NCBI RefSeq assembly: GCF_013410455.1 | Contig: NZ_JACCFW010000001.1 | Span: 1,690,929-1,754,928 of the forward strand | DNA length: 64,000 bases | Reading direction: 5' to 3' | DNA from: Allobranchiibius huperziae | GTDB lineage: Bacteria; Actinomycetota; Actinomycetes; Actinomycetales; Dermatophilaceae | Part shown: one piece after another, positions 8,668 to 19,292 of the stretch | Layout of the letters: every line of letters starts with the position of its first letter | Numbering within the stretch: the first letter of the stretch is position 1 | The notes under the pieces: generated by a model | Databases searched by the model: none | What the model saw: the letters and a program-made list of their open reading frames with translations, nothing else | Told to the model about the DNA's origin: nothing | Program-made: the position numbers and the translations under genes

Positions 8668-9672
8668 TCAGGCCCACCAGCGACGCAGCGTGTCGCTGAT
8701 CTCCCACCAGGCCTGGTAGCCGACGTGGGTGCCGCCGGGCATGTTCAGGAAGCCGTGGGGCACGCCGCGGTAGCAGGTGTAGCGGGTCGGGACGCCGGCG
8801 GACTCGAGCGTCTGCGCGTACCGCTCGCCCTCGGGGTGCAAGGGGTCCAGCTCGGCGGTCTGCACCAGCGCCGGAGCGAGATCGGCGTGGCTGGCGGCGT
8901 GGGCCGGGGAGACGACCGGGTCGGTGCCGGTCAGGCCGGAGCCGGTGAGGTAGAAGGCCTCGAACGCGTCCATGTCCTCACCCGACAGGATCGGCGCGTT
9001 CCGGTAGGGCCGGTCGGTCGCCAGGTCGGTGGCCGGGTAGACGAGCACCTGACCGGACAGCTGCAGCCCCCGGTCCCTGGCGTGCAGCGCTGCGAGAGCG
9101 GCGAGGTTGCCGCCGGCACTGTCGCCGCCGACCGCGATCCGCGGCGCCGGGCTGGTGATGCTCCCGGCGCCCGTCGCGGCCCAGTCGAGGACGTCGAGGC
9201 AGTCGTGGACGCCCGCCGGGGCCTTGTCCTCCGGCGCCAGCCGGTAGTCGGGCGCGAGGACGACGCAGCCGGTCTGCTCGACCAGGAAACTCAGCAGCGG
9301 ATCGAAGTCCTTCGGACGCCCGAGCGCCCAGCCTCCGCCGTGGTACCAGATGAGCACCGTGTCCGACGGTCCGGACGCCGGCCGCAGCACCCGGGTCGAC
9401 ACGGTGCGACCGTCGCGGACCGGCACCTGCACGGTCTCGATGACGGCACCGGGCGTCACCCGGCCGACCACCCAGGACACCGGGCCTCGCGGTGGCGGCG
9501 ACAGCGCGCGTCGCTTCTGCAACTCCCCGGCGCTGAGCTCGCTGAGCGGCTTGCCCTGACTCATCGCCAGGCCCGTGCTGATCACCCTGGTGCGCAACGG
9601 CATACCCGCCGATGCCGTCCAGAGCGACCTCAGTCGCGCGCCACCGGCCACCAGTGCAGATCGCTCGTCCAT
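8668..9672 (-). CDS. Alpha/beta hydrolase, hormone-sensitive lipase family esterase
   Basis: 334 residues with the HSL-family oxyanion motif HGGGW (111-115), the nucleophile elbow G-D-S185-A-G-G, the acid motif [10 protein letters not shown] and the histidine motif VPHGF. The arrangement is complete, so the enzyme should hydrolyse short acyl esters; the natural substrate is unknown. The start ATG at 9672 is about 45 bp from the divergent dop start. In many relatives the ATPase gene of the proteasome lies upstream of dop; this esterase takes that place here. Confidence 0.88.
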   Translation of the reverse strand: MDERSALVAGGARLRSLWTASAGMPLRTRVISTGLAMSQGKPLSELSAGELQKRRALSPPPRGPVSWVVGRVTPGAVIETVQVPVRDGRTVSTRVLRPASGPSDTVLIWYHGGGWALGRPKDFDPLLSFLVEQTGCVVLAPDYRLAPEDKAPAGVHDCLDVLDWAATGAGSITSPAPRIAVGGDSAGGNLAALAALHARDRGLQLSGQVLVYPATDLATDRPYRNAPILSGEDMDAFEAFYLTGSGLTGTDPVVSPAHAASHADLAPALVQTAELDPLHPEGERYAQTLESAGVPTRYTCYRGVPHGFLNMPGGTHVGYQAWWEISDTLRRWWA

Positions 9673-9715
9673 GGCGCCAGTCTGCCGTCCGGGGATCGCT
9701 GGTTACTGTCGGGGG

Positions 9716-11242
9716 ATGACTGCGCGCCGCGTGATGGGCATCGAGACCGAGTACGGCATCTCCGTCCCGGGCGACCCGACGGCGAACCCGATGAACCTGT
9801 CCGGAGCCGTCGTCACCGCGTACGCGACCCGCCAGGGCATCCGCTCCACCCGTGCCGGCTGGGACTACGAGGACGAGGCACCGCTGCGCGACGCCCGCGG
9901 TTACGACCTGTCGCGGGCGGCCGCCGACCCCTCCCAACTCACCGACGAGGCCGACCCCACGCTCGCGAACGTCGTCCTCACCAACGGCGCTCGCCTGTAC
10001 GTCGATCACGCACACCCCGAGTACTCCTCGCCGGAGGTGACGAGCCCCCGCGCCGCCGTGGTCTGGGACCGGGCCGGCGAGCTGGTCATGCGGGAGGCGT
10101 CGCGGCTGCTGTCGCCCCCTGGCGCACCCGGCGTGAACCTCTACAAGAACAACACCGACGGCAAGGGCGCCTCCTACGGCACCCATGAGAACTATCTGAT
10201 GCGCCGGTCCACGCCGTTCGCCGACATCGTCAAGCACCTCATCCCGTTCTTCGTGGTGCGCCAGGTGATGAGCGGTTCGGGCCGGGTCGGGATCGGTGCG
10301 GAGTCCACTCGCCCCGGTTTCCAGTTGTCCCAGCGCGCCGACTTCTTCGAGGTCGAGGTCGGGCTGGAGACCACGCTCAAACGGCCGATCATCAACACCC
10401 GCGACGAGCCGCACGCCGTCACCGACCGCTACCGGCGGCTGCACGTGATCCTGGGCGACGCCAACCACTGCGACGTCGCGAACGTGCTGAAACTGGGCAG
10501 CACCAGTCTCGTGCTCGCGCTGATCGAGGCGGGCGCGGTGACCCGTGACCTGACGCTGGATCAACCCGTGACGACCCTGCGCGAGATATCCCACGACCCG
10601 ACGCTGCGCACCCGGGTGAAACTGGCCGACGGCACCAGCATGACGAGCCTGGAGCTGCTGCGCAGCTACCAGGAGATGGCCGACACGTGGCTGACCAAGA
10701 CGTACGGCGACGGCCCCGGTGACTGGGACGAGGACACCGTGCAGGTCATGGCGCTGTGGGAGCAGGTGCTCACCGGCCTCGAACGCGACCCGATGAGTTG
10801 TGCGCGCCAGGTCGACTGGGTCGCGAAACTCACTGCGCTCGAAGGATTCCGGGCCAGGGACAACCTCGACTGGTCCGACCCGCGACTGCGCGCCATCGAC
10901 ATCCAGTGGTCCGACGTGCGTCTCGACAAGGGGCTGTTCCACCGGATGGCGGCTGCCGGGCGGTTCGACACGCTGGTCGATGAGGATGAGGTGCGCCGGG
11001 CGGTCACCGCACCGCCGGAGGACACGCGCGCCTACTTCCGGGGCCAGTGCCTGGCCCGGTTCCCCGACCAGGTGGCGGCCGCGTCGTGGGACTCGGTCAT
11101 CTTCGACGTCCCGGGGCGCCCCAGCCTGCAGCGGGTGCCGATGCTCGAACCCGAGCGCGGCACCAAAGCGCATGTGGGGGAGCTGATGGAGCGCGCCCAC
11201 AGCGCCGATGAGCTGCTCCGAGCGCTGGCCGTCGCCGACTGA
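9716..11242 (+). CDS. dop: Pup deamidase/depupylase Dop
   Basis: 508 residues. Dop converts the C-terminal Gln of Pup to Glu and also removes Pup from substrates, using ATP. The start [16 protein letters not shown] has the glutamine-synthetase-like metal-binding E-T-E-Y-G. The catalytic Asp is D97 in [14 protein letters not shown]. The Dop-specific loop absent from PafA lies between residues about 45 and 85, after [23 protein letters not shown] box (9704-9709) stands 6 nt before the ATG, with no properly spaced ribosome site, so the mRNA is probably leaderless. It is followed by pup, prcB and prcA in the classic order. Confidence 0.96.
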   Translation: MTARRVMGIETEYGISVPGDPTANPMNLSGAVVTAYATRQGIRSTRAGWDYEDEAPLRDARGYDLSRAAADPSQLTDEADPTLANVVLTNGARLYVDHAHPEYSSPEVTSPRAAVVWDRAGELVMREASRLLSPPGAPGVNLYKNNTDGKGASYGTHENYLMRRSTPFADIVKHLIPFFVVRQVMSGSGRVGIGAESTRPGFQLSQRADFFEVEVGLETTLKRPIINTRDEPHAVTDRYRRLHVILGDANHCDVANVLKLGSTSLVLALIEAGAVTRDLTLDQPVTTLREISHDPTLRTRVKLADGTSMTSLELLRSYQEMADTWLTKTYGDGPGDWDEDTVQVMALWEQVLTGLERDPMSCARQVDWVAKLTALEGFRARDNLDWSDPRLRAIDIQWSDVRLDKGLFHRMAAAGRFDTLVDEDEVRRAVTAPPEDTRAYFRGQCLARFPDQVAAASWDSVIFDVPGRPSLQRVPMLEPERGTKAHVGELMERAHSADELLRALAVAD

Positions 11243-11356
11243 CCCGTCGCCGCTACCGCCCTGACGGGCCGGGCCCGACCCGGGCGCGCCCTGCGGTCGT
11301 GACGGATGCGCGCATTAGGGTGGACGAAGAGACCTCCTCAGCGAAAGCGAGCGACC

Positions 11357-11560
11357 ATGGCCGGCCAGGAGCACAAGAGTCCCCAGCGTCGAGACGCCGA
11401 TCCCGAGGGTGACGCGCCCGAGCCCGCCGCCCCCGCAGCCCAGGCCGGCAAGCAGGAGCTGGACGAGGACACCGACAGCATGCTGGCCGAGATCGACGGC
11501 GTGCTGGAGAGCAATGCCGAGGAGTTCGTCCGGGGCTTCGTCCAGAAGGGCGGCCAGTGA
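11357..11560 (+). CDS. pup: Prokaryotic ubiquitin-like protein Pup
   Basis: 67 residues, the normal size for this disordered tagging protein. The N-terminal half is rich in charged and Pro/Ala residues. The C-terminal half has [20 protein letters not shown], the helix that binds the proteasomal ATPase. The protein ends FVQKGGQ. The terminal Gln means it must be deamidated by Dop before PafA can ligate it to lysines of target proteins. The stop codon overlaps the GTG start of prcB, which indicates translational coupling. A TAGGGT box near 11317 may be the promoter of pup-prcBA. Confidence 0.97.
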   Translation: MAGQEHKSPQRRDADPEGDAPEPAAPAAQAGKQELDEDTDSMLAEIDGVLESNAEEFVRGFVQKGGQ

Positions 11561-12384
11561 CCTCACCCGAGGCGTCGAACGGCCGTCTTCCGGCGGCGTT
11601 CCTGCAGACCGGATCGGCGTCCTTCACGGAATTCATCGGCGCCCACGCCCCGCACCTCATCCCGGGCATGCGAGCCGTGCCCGGCGGCGCGCCGGTCGAT
11701 GCGCCGCACGGCACCACGATCCTGGCGATCCAGTACTCCGGCGGCGTGCTGCTCGCCGGTGACCGCCGGGCCACGATGGGCAACCTGATCGCCAACCACA
11801 CGATGCAGAAGGTGTTCACCACCGACGAGTACTCCGCGGCCGGCATCGCCGGCGCGGCCGGTATCGCCATCGAGTTGGTGCGACTCTTCCAGGTCGAGTT
11901 GGAGCACTACGAGAAGATCGAGGGCACGCTGCTATCGCTGGAGGGCAAGGCCAACCGCCTCGCCAGCATGATCCGCGGCAACCTCGGCATGGCGATGCAG
12001 GGACTGTCGGCCGTGCCGCTCTTCGCGGGCTATGACCTGGCCACCGATCGCGGACGGATCTTCTCCTACGACGTGACCGGCGGCTGTTACGAGGAGGCCG
12101 ACCACCACAGCGTCGGCTCCGGTTCGCTCTTCGCCCGTGGCGCCCTGAAGAAGCTGTGGCGCGCCGGCCTCACCCGGGAGGACGCCGTCCGGGTCGCGGT
12201 CGAGGCGCTCTACGACGCCGCCGACGACGACTCCGCTACCGGCGGTCCGGACCTCGGCCGCAGGATCTGGCCCACCGTCGCCCTGCTGGACGCCGAAGGG
12301 TCGCGTTTCGTCAGCGCCGAACAACTCGAGCAGGTGGTGACCGCCGTGGTGGCGCAGCGCCGGGAGGAGGCCGATCCGCGATGA
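11557..12384 (+). CDS. prcB: 20S proteasome beta subunit (precursor)
   Basis: 275 residues including a 52-residue propeptide. Autocleavage at [10 protein letters not shown] exposes the catalytic Thr53. Asp and Lys residues of the Ntn-hydrolase active site follow ([12 protein letters not shown]). The propeptide sequence [19 protein letters not shown] is typical of actinobacterial PrcB. The GTG start overlaps the pup stop (GTGA), and the stop overlaps the ATG of prcA (ATGA), so all three are translated in tandem. The subunit forms the two inner rings of the core particle. Confidence 0.96.
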   Translation: MTSPEASNGRLPAAFLQTGSASFTEFIGAHAPHLIPGMRAVPGGAPVDAPHGTTILAIQYSGGVLLAGDRRATMGNLIANHTMQKVFTTDEYSAAGIAGAAGIAIELVRLFQVELEHYEKIEGTLLSLEGKANRLASMIRGNLGMAMQGLSAVPLFAGYDLATDRGRIFSYDVTGGCYEEADHHSVGSGSLFARGALKKLWRAGLTREDAVRVAVEALYDAADDDSATGGPDLGRRIWPTVALLDAEGSRFVSAEQLEQVVTAVVAQRREEADPR

Positions 12385-13148
12385 GCATGCCGTTCTACGT
12401 CTCGCCCGAGCAGCTGATGAAGGACCGGGCCGACTTCGCGCGCAAGGGCATCGCCCGCGGCCGTTCGGTCATCGTGCTCGGCTACGACGGGGGCATCGCC
12501 TTCGTCGGTGAGAACACCAGTCGCGCCCTGCACAAGGTCTCGGAGATCTACGACCGGATCGCGTTCGCCGCGGTCGGTAAGTACAACGAGTTCGAGAACC
12601 TGCGGGTGGCCGGCGTCCGGTACGCCGACTTCCGGGGCTACTCCTACGACCGGATGGACGTCACGGCGCGGGGCCTGGCCAACGCGTACGCACAGACCCT
12701 GGGCACCGTCTTCACCCAGGAGTCCAAGCCGTACGAGGTCGAGATCGTCGTCGCCCAGGTCGGCGCGTCGACCGACGAGGACCAGATCTACCGGCTCACC
12801 TACGACGGGTCCGTCGGCGACGAGCACGGGTTCGTGGCGATGGGCGGCGCGGCCGACGCGATCACCGAGCTGCTGCAGGACCGCTGGCACAGCGGGCTCG
12901 ATCTGGGGCAGGCGCTGCGGCTGGCGGTGGAGGCTCTGGCACCCGATCCGCAGGGCGTCTCCCGTGAGCTCGGAGCCGCGCAGCTGGAGGTCGCGGTCCT
13001 GGACCGGCATCGGGAACGACGCGCGTTCCGGCGGCTGGCCGGGCCGTTGCTCGAGGCGCTGCTCAGCCCGGACGACCCCACCCACGACGTCCCGCAGACC
13101 GACGATCCAGGGGTCGGTTCACACGAGACGCTGACCGGTGAGGGCTGA
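12381..13148 (+). CDS. prcA: 20S proteasome alpha subunit
   Basis: 255 residues forming the outer gating rings. The start [20 protein letters not shown] and the following [19 protein letters not shown] match actinobacterial PrcA. There is no N-terminal threonine exposed by processing, as expected for alpha subunits. The C-terminal tail after residue about 220 is acidic and variable. Its 3' end overlaps the convergent DNA alkylation repair gene by 30 nt. Confidence 0.95.
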   Translation: MSMPFYVSPEQLMKDRADFARKGIARGRSVIVLGYDGGIAFVGENTSRALHKVSEIYDRIAFAAVGKYNEFENLRVAGVRYADFRGYSYDRMDVTARGLANAYAQTLGTVFTQESKPYEVEIVVAQVGASTDEDQIYRLTYDGSVGDEHGFVAMGGAADAITELLQDRWHSGLDLGQALRLAVEALAPDPQGVSRELGAAQLEVAVLDRHRERRAFRRLAGPLLEALLSPDDPTHDVPQTDDPGVGSHETLTGEG

Positions 13149-13901
13149 GGTCGACCGCAACGAGCGGTAGTGAGTGCGTTCGCTCGGCTCGAGGTGCTCG
13201 ACCGCGTAGGTCAGCATGGTGCGGGGCATCCGAGCGGCATTCCCGTCCAGGAACGTGCGCAGCAGCTCCACGTCGACCCGCTTGCCGACCTCGCGCAACA
13301 TCCATCCGACAGCCTTCTGCAGCAGCGGCTCGGGGTCGCCGAGCAGCTGTTCGGCCAGTTGCAGCGTCGTGCTGGCGTCGCCTTGCTTGATGAACGCGAA
13401 GGACGCCAGCACCGCGACCCGCCGCTCCCACAGCACCGGTGATCCGGCGAGGTCCAGCAGCAGCCGGCGGTCCCGGTCCACGAGGTACTCCCCGAGGATG
13501 AACTCGGCCGAGGCGTCCACCAGATCCCAGTTGTCGATCCGGCCGCGACGGACTGCGGCCAGGTAGAACGCGACGTACGCTGCGCGCGCCCGCTCGTCGT
13601 ACCCGCGAGCGGTCGACGCCGTTGCGAACGCCCGACCCAGGACGATGACCGCGAGCTGGCGGTGTTCGTGCACGGGGGAGTCGAGCAGCACGTCGAGCTG
13701 CACCAGTCCCATGCCACTGGCCTGACGGGCGACCTCGCGCACCGCCGGCATGCGCACGCCGATGAAGACGTCGCCCTCGCCGTACTCACCAGGTCCGGTC
13801 TTGAAGTAGCGCTGCAGAGCGGGCACGTCGCCGGGGTCGGCGACCTCGCCGAGAGCCCGCATCGCGGAGCGGGCATCGGTGAGGGCGGAACCGTTCGGCA
13901 T
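13119..13901 (-). CDS. DNA alkylation repair protein (AlkC/AlkD-like HEAT-repeat glycosylase)
   Basis: 260 residues made of helical HEAT-like repeats. Family motifs include [38 protein letters not shown], and the C-terminal [19 protein letters not shown] followed by [11 protein letters not shown]. AlkD-type enzymes excise bulky or positively charged alkylated bases without base flipping. The ATG at 13901 starts [17 protein letters not shown] and fits family length. It is convergent with prcA and overlaps its stop. The longer upstream frame is shadow sequence. Confidence 0.88.
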   Translation of the reverse strand: MPNGSALTDARSAMRALGEVADPGDVPALQRYFKTGPGEYGEGDVFIGVRMPAVREVARQASGMGLVQLDVLLDSPVHEHRQLAVIVLGRAFATASTARGYDERARAAYVAFYLAAVRRGRIDNWDLVDASAEFILGEYLVDRDRRLLLDLAGSPVLWERRVAVLASFAFIKQGDASTTLQLAEQLLGDPEPLLQKAVGWMLREVGKRVDVELLRTFLDGNAARMPRTMLTYAVEHLEPSERTHYRSLRSTSALTGQRLV

Positions 13902-14125
13902 CCGCTCAGTCTCGCATCGAGCCACGGTCGGATGGTGATTCGCGGCGGCCCGAACCCGTGCACGGGCGAAACCGGTGGCGGCTGTCGGTGGCCGATGACA
14001 GAGTCGGTCCCGGGCGCCCGATCGGTCATCAGGCATGGACGGCGGCGGATGCGCGAACTGACACATAGATCGGCAATAGACTGGTGCGGCCGGAGCGGGT
14101 CGCACCGGCGGGACAGGGGGAGTGG

Positions 14126-15940
14126 ATGACCTCGGACGACCGGAGGGACGCGCTAGGGCGCCGCCCTCCTCTCGGCCCACCACCCGCCAAGCCTTCGCGT
14201 TACGCCGCGATGCGTCGGTTGCTGCCCTACCTGCAGCCCTACCGCACCCGCTGGCTGGCCATGGTGTTCGTCGCGGTGCTGAGCACCGTGGCGACGATCG
14301 TCATCCCGCTGATGACCAAGGTGGTGATCGACGGCCCGGTGCGCCACCACGATCGCACCGGCCTGTGGTGGTGGGGGACGGCCGCGCTGGCCATCGGGAT
14401 GTCCGAGGTGCTCCTGTGGATCGTGCGCCGGTGGCTCGTGGCGCGCGCGACGATGGGCGTCGAGGCCGACATCCGCAAGGACCTCTACGCCCGGATGCAG
14501 TTGCTGCCGATGTCCTTCCACAGCAAGTGGCAGTCGGGGCAGCTGCTGTCGCGGATCATGAACGACCTCGGCACGGTGCGCCGCTTCCTGTCGTTCGGCG
14601 CCCTCTTCCTGCTGCTCAACACGATCCAGATCGTGGTCACCACACTGATCCTGCTCGCGATGTACTGGCCGCTGGGCCTGGTCGTGGTGGTCTCGGTGGT
14701 GCCGATCTGCGTGACCGTGCTGCGCAACGAGCGCAAGTTCACCGCCCTGTCCCGCAAGGCGCAGGACCAGTCCGGCCGTGTCGCCACGCACGTGGAGGAG
14801 TCCGCGCTCGGGCTGCGGGCGATCAAGTCCTTCGGCCGCGAGGACTACGTCTACGACCGGTTCGACACGCAGGTCAAGGAGCTCTACGACATCCAGGTCG
14901 GCAAGGTCTCCCTGCAGGCCACCTTCTGGACCATCCTGGAGGTCATCCCCAACGTCACCCTGATCCTCGTGCTGGGGCTCGGCGCCACCGCCGCGGGCCA
15001 GGGCCGGATCACGCTCGGCACGCTGGTCGCCTTCATCACGATGATGCTGTCCATCGTCTGGCCGATCGCGTCGATGGGATTCTTCCTGTCGATGACGCAG
15101 GAGTCCATGACGGCTGCCGACCGGATCGTCGAGGTCTTCGACGCTCCGCGGGAGATCCTCGACGGTGCCGGACTCGTGCCGGTCCGCGGCGGTGAGTTGG
15201 AGCTGCGCGACGTCGGCTACCGCTTCCCGGACGGTGAGAAGTGGGCGCTGCGCCACCTCGACCTGACGGTCCCCGCGGGTCAGACGCTGGCGGTGGTCGG
15301 CACGACCGGCTCCGGCAAGACCGTGCTGACCGGCCTGATCTCGCGGCTGTACGACGTGAGCGAGGGGCAGGTGTGCATCGACGGGGAGGACGTGCGCGAC
15401 CTGCGCCTGGACGAGCTGCGCTCGGTCGTCGCCACGGCGTTCGAGGACCCGACGCTCTTCTCGATGTCGGTGCGCGAGAACCTCACCCTCGGCCGTTCCG
15501 ACGCCACCGAGGAGGAGATCCGCGAGGCGCTGCAGGTGGTGCGCGCTGACTTCGTCGACGACCTGCCCTACGGTCTCGACACTCGCATCGGAGAGCAGGG
15601 GATGAGCCTGTCCGGTGGCCAGCGCCAACGACTGGCCCTGGCCCGTGCGGTGCTGGCCCGGCCTCGGATCATCGTGCTGGACGACACCCTGTCCGCGCTC
15701 GACGTGCACACCGAGGCACTCGTGGAGGATGCGCTGCGGGAGGTGCTGGTGGGAGTGACCGCGATCGTCGTGGCCCACCGTGCGTCCACGGTGATGCTCG
15801 CCGACCGGGTGGCCTTGCTGCAGGACGGGCGGATCACTCACGTCGGCACGCACCGCGAGCTCCTGCGGACGGTGCCGGAGTACCGCTACCTGCTCGCCGC
15901 GGAGGACGAGACCGCCGTACCCGCGGGGGGTGCGCGATGA
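14126..15940 (+). CDS. ABC exporter half-transporter with a degenerate nucleotide site (heterodimer partner A)
   Basis: 604 residues: an exporter-type membrane domain with six helices (about 35-320), then a nucleotide-binding domain. Walker A is GTTGSGKT (about 392-399), the signature LSGGQ starts at about 495, and Walker B is IIVLDDTLSALD. In that motif the catalytic Glu is replaced by Asp520. Such a substitution marks the degenerate site of heterodimeric exporters. The partner encoded next has a normal Glu. The ATG at 14126 follows a GGGGGAG sequence. The pair overlaps by ATGA. The substrate is unknown; multidrug or lipid export is the family norm. Confidence 0.9.
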   Translation: MTSDDRRDALGRRPPLGPPPAKPSRYAAMRRLLPYLQPYRTRWLAMVFVAVLSTVATIVIPLMTKVVIDGPVRHHDRTGLWWWGTAALAIGMSEVLLWIVRRWLVARATMGVEADIRKDLYARMQLLPMSFHSKWQSGQLLSRIMNDLGTVRRFLSFGALFLLLNTIQIVVTTLILLAMYWPLGLVVVVSVVPICVTVLRNERKFTALSRKAQDQSGRVATHVEESALGLRAIKSFGREDYVYDRFDTQVKELYDIQVGKVSLQATFWTILEVIPNVTLILVLGLGATAAGQGRITLGTLVAFITMMLSIVWPIASMGFFLSMTQESMTAADRIVEVFDAPREILDGAGLVPVRGGELELRDVGYRFPDGEKWALRHLDLTVPAGQTLAVVGTTGSGKTVLTGLISRLYDVSEGQVCIDGEDVRDLRLDELRSVVATAFEDPTLFSMSVRENLTLGRSDATEEEIREALQVVRADFVDDLPYGLDTRIGEQGMSLSGGQRQRLALARAVLARPRIIVLDDTLSALDVHTEALVEDALREVLVGVTAIVVAHRASTVMLADRVALLQDGRITHVGTHRELLRTVPEYRYLLAAEDETAVPAGGAR

Positions 15941-17814
15941 GCACGGAGGTGACGGCGCGCACCGACGCACCCGAGGGCGACCCCACGGGGGAGGAGGCTC
16001 TCGCCCCCGAGCAGTGGCGCGGCCGGATCGCGGACCCCGAGCAGGAGGCCGTCGACGACGGCACGACGTACCGCGTCGAGGCACGCGCCCTGCTACGCGA
16101 CCTGCTGCATCCCTACCGTCGGGCCATCGCGCTGCTCACGCTCGTGGTGGTGCTGGAGAACCTCTCCCGACTGGCCGTGCCCTTCCTGGTGCAGCGCGGC
16201 ATCGACCACGGCATCCCGCCGATCGTGGCCCATCAGGGTTCGCGCACCCTGATGGTGGTCGTGGGGATCCTGTGCGTGGCCGTGATCGTGCAGGCGATCA
16301 CTCGCACGTTCTTCCTGCGCCGGTCGGGGATCATCGGCCAACAGGTGCTGCTGGAGCTGCGTCGCCGCGTGTTCCGGCACTTCCAGCGCCTCGACGTCTC
16401 CTTCCACGACCGCTACACCTCCGGTCGCGTGGTGAGCCGCTCGACCAACGACGTCGAGGCCATCCAGGAGATGCTGGAGAACGGCTTCGACAGCCTCATC
16501 ACCGCGGGACTCACCCTCGTCGGCACGGCGATCGCCCTGCTGCTGCTCGACATCAAGCTGGGGCTCGTCTGCCTGGTCAGCTTCCCCTTCCTGGTCCTGC
16601 TGTCCGCGTGGTTCCGCCGGGAGTCCTCCAAGACCTACCGCGAGGTGCGCGAGAGCGCAGCCTTGGTGATCGTGCAGTTCGTCGAGACCATGACGGGCAT
16701 CAAGGCCGTGCAGGCCTACCGCCGCGAACCGCGCAACCAGCAGATCTTCGAGACGCTCGCCGACCGCTACCGCAGGATCAACGAGCGCACCTTCAAGCTC
16801 GTCGCGATCTTCATGCCCGGCGTGAAGCTGATCGGCAACATCACCACCGGTGTCGTCCTGATCTACGGCGGCTGGCGGGTGCTCGAGGGGTCGATGACGA
16901 TCGGCGTCCTCGCGGCGTTCCTGCTCTACCTGCGGATGTTCTTCGAGCCGATGCAGGACATCACCCAGTTCTTCAACACCTTCCAGTCCGCCTCCTCCGC
17001 CCTGGAGAAGCTGGCCGGAGTGCTGGCCGAAGAGCCCAAGATCGCCGACCCGGCCGTCCCGAAGCCGTTGGACTCGGCGCTCGGCACGGTCGACTTCGAC
17101 CACGTCGACTTCGCCTACGTGCCGGGGCACCCGGTGATCGCCGACCTGGACCTGCACATCCCGGCCGGGCAGACCGTGGCGGTGGTGGGCACCACCGGCG
17201 CGGGCAAGACCACCGTCGCCAAGCTGATGGCCCGCTTCTACGACGCGAGCTCGGGCAGCGTGCGCCTCGACGGCGTCGACCTGCGCGACGTGACGCAGGA
17301 GCAGCTGCGCCGGCAGGTGGTGATGGTCACCCAGGAGAACTTCATGTTCGAGGGGAGCGTCGCGGACAACATCCGGTTCGGCGCGCCCGACGCGAGCGAC
17401 GGGCAAGTGCTCGCGGCGGCCCGTGCGGTCAGCCTGGATCGGTTCATCGACACCCTGCCGGACGGGTACGACACCGACGTCGGCAAGCGCGGCGGGCGAC
17501 TGTCGGCGGGCCAGCGGCAGCTCGTGGCATTCGCGCGCGCGTTCCTCGCCGACCCCGCCGTCCTCATCCTCGACGAGGCCACATCCTCTCTCGACATCCC
17601 CAGCGAGCGGCTGGTCCAGCGCGCGCTGGAGACCGTGCTCGCCGACCGGACGGCGGTGATCATCGCCCACCGGCTGTCCACGGTCGCGGTCGCCGACCGG
17701 GTGCTGGTGATGGAGCACGGCAGGATCGTGGAGGACGGCAGCCCGGCGGAGCTCATCGCCGATGCGGGGCGCTACGCCGCGTTGCACGACGCCTGGACAC
17801 GCTCGCTGGCCTGA
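15937..17814 (+). CDS. ABC exporter half-transporter (heterodimer partner B)
   Basis: 625 residues: about 50 hydrophilic N-terminal residues, six membrane helices, then the nucleotide-binding domain. Walker A is GTTGAGKT (about 418-425). Walker B is LILDEATSSLD with catalytic Glu547, and the H-loop reads IIAHRLST. The signature motif is LSAGQ instead of LSGGQ. In the heterodimer this altered signature would face partner A's Walker A, so one composite site combines both irregularities only in part. Translation is coupled to partner A (ATGA). The gene pair stands between prcA and pafA. Confidence 0.9.
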   Translation: MSTEVTARTDAPEGDPTGEEALAPEQWRGRIADPEQEAVDDGTTYRVEARALLRDLLHPYRRAIALLTLVVVLENLSRLAVPFLVQRGIDHGIPPIVAHQGSRTLMVVVGILCVAVIVQAITRTFFLRRSGIIGQQVLLELRRRVFRHFQRLDVSFHDRYTSGRVVSRSTNDVEAIQEMLENGFDSLITAGLTLVGTAIALLLLDIKLGLVCLVSFPFLVLLSAWFRRESSKTYREVRESAALVIVQFVETMTGIKAVQAYRREPRNQQIFETLADRYRRINERTFKLVAIFMPGVKLIGNITTGVVLIYGGWRVLEGSMTIGVLAAFLLYLRMFFEPMQDITQFFNTFQSASSALEKLAGVLAEEPKIADPAVPKPLDSALGTVDFDHVDFAYVPGHPVIADLDLHIPAGQTVAVVGTTGAGKTTVAKLMARFYDASSGSVRLDGVDLRDVTQEQLRRQVVMVTQENFMFEGSVADNIRFGAPDASDGQVLAAARAVSLDRFIDTLPDGYDTDVGKRGGRLSAGQRQLVAFARAFLADPAVLILDEATSSLDIPSERLVQRALETVLADRTAVIIAHRLSTVAVADRVLVMEHGRIVEDGSPAELIADAGRYAALHDAWTRSLA

Positions 17815-17857
17815 CGCCGCCCGGGCAACTCCCGGGTCGCGAGACTAAAGTCAGGTC

Positions 17858-19219
17858 ATGGAGCGTCGCATCTTCGGTATCGAGAACGAGTACGGCGTCA
17901 CCTGCACCTCCGCAGGGCAGCGTCGACTCTCCCCGGACGAGGTCGCGCGCTACCTCTTCCGCAAGGTCGTCTCGTGGGGCCGCTCCTCGAATGTGTTCCT
18001 GGGCAACGGTTCCCGGCTCTATCTCGACGTCGGCAGCCACCCGGAGTACGCCACCCCCGAGTGCGATGACATCCGCGAGGCCGTCATCCACGACAAGGCC
18101 GGCGAGCGGATCCTGGAGGGCCTGGTCGAGGAGGCGCAGCTGCGCCTCGCCGAGGAGGGCGTCGAGGGTCAGATCTACGTCTTCAAGAACAACACCGACT
18201 CCGCCGGCAACTCCTACGGCTGCCACGAGAACTTCCTGATCGGCCGGCAGGGGGAGTTCCAGGCCGTCTCCGACGTGCTCATCCCGTTCCTCGTGAGCCG
18301 TCAGATCATCTGCGGGGCCGGCAAGATCTCGATGCTCGGGCACAAGCCGACGTACTGCGTCAGCCAGCGAGCGGACCACATCTGGGAGGGCGTGAGCAGC
18401 GCGACGACCCGCTCGCGGCCCATCATCAACACCCGCGATGAGCCGCACGCGGACGCCGAGCGCTACCGCCGACTGCACGTCATCGTCGGCGACAGCAACA
18501 TGAGCGAGACCACCACGCTGCTCAAGCTCGGCTCGGCACACCTCGTGCTGCAGATGATCGAGGCCGGTGCGCCGATGCGCGACCTGAGCCTGGAGAACCC
18601 GATCCGCGCGATCCGGGAGATCAGCCACGACATCACCGGTCGTACGCCGGTGCGCCTTTCCAACGGCAAGGAGATGTCGGCGCTGCAGATCCAGAGCGAG
18701 TACTTCGAGCGCGCGCGGGCGTTCGCCGAGAAGGAGGGCATCAGCGACCCGGTCACCAAACAGGTGCTCGACCTGTGGCAGCGCACCCTGACCGCCATCG
18801 ACACCGACGACCTGGGCATGGTCGACACCGAGATCGACTGGGTCATCAAGCACCGCCTGCTCGACCAGGTCGCGGCCAAGCACGGGCTGGGGCTGGACGA
18901 CCCGCGGCTGCAGCAGATCGACCTCACCTATCACGACATCAACCGCCGCCGCGGGCTCTTCTACCTGCTGCAACGCCGCGGGAAGGCCGCCCGAGTGTGC
19001 ACCGACCCGGAGGTCTTCGCGGCCAAGACCTTCCCCCCGCAGACCACCCGCGCCAAGCTGCGCGGCGACTTCATCCGGTCCGCCCAGGCGCACCGTCGTG
19101 ACTTCACGGTCGACTGGGTGCACCTCAAGCTCAACGACCAGGCGCAGCGCACGGTGCTGGTCAAAGACCCGTTCTCCGCACAGGACCCCCGCGTGGAGCG
19201 GCTGATCGACGGCATGTGA
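17858..19219 (+). CDS. pafA: Pup-protein ligase PafA
   Basis: 453 residues, the usual length. PafA phosphorylates the C-terminal Glu of deamidated Pup and joins it to substrate lysines. The N-terminus [18 protein letters not shown] carries the metal-binding E-N-E-Y-G motif. The catalytic Asp is D57 in [17 protein letters not shown]. Later motifs [18 protein letters not shown] and [12 protein letters not shown] are shared with Dop. A TAAAGT box (17846-17851) lies 6 nt before the ATG, which suggests a leaderless mRNA from its own promoter. A weak CCCGGG hairpin at 17820-17834 separates it from the ABC genes. Confidence 0.96.
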   Translation: MERRIFGIENEYGVTCTSAGQRRLSPDEVARYLFRKVVSWGRSSNVFLGNGSRLYLDVGSHPEYATPECDDIREAVIHDKAGERILEGLVEEAQLRLAEEGVEGQIYVFKNNTDSAGNSYGCHENFLIGRQGEFQAVSDVLIPFLVSRQIICGAGKISMLGHKPTYCVSQRADHIWEGVSSATTRSRPIINTRDEPHADAERYRRLHVIVGDSNMSETTTLLKLGSAHLVLQMIEAGAPMRDLSLENPIRAIREISHDITGRTPVRLSNGKEMSALQIQSEYFERARAFAEKEGISDPVTKQVLDLWQRTLTAIDTDDLGMVDTEIDWVIKHRLLDQVAAKHGLGLDDPRLQQIDLTYHDINRRRGLFYLLQRRGKAARVCTDPEVFAAKTFPPQTTRAKLRGDFIRSAQAHRRDFTVDWVHLKLNDQAQRTVLVKDPFSAQDPRVERLIDGM

Positions 19220-19292
19220 CCGCTGGCGAGCGGGCACAGAACACCGGGTTAGGGTGACGTGTCTCCCACACCCGACCCATGAGGTTTGCTCC

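Noticed and set aside
14153-16084. Long open frame (643 codons) on the minus strand opposite the ABC exporter
   Set aside because: Translation is His/Arg/Gln-rich low-complexity sequence typical of antisense frames in high-GC DNA; the plus strand has a complete ABC transporter.
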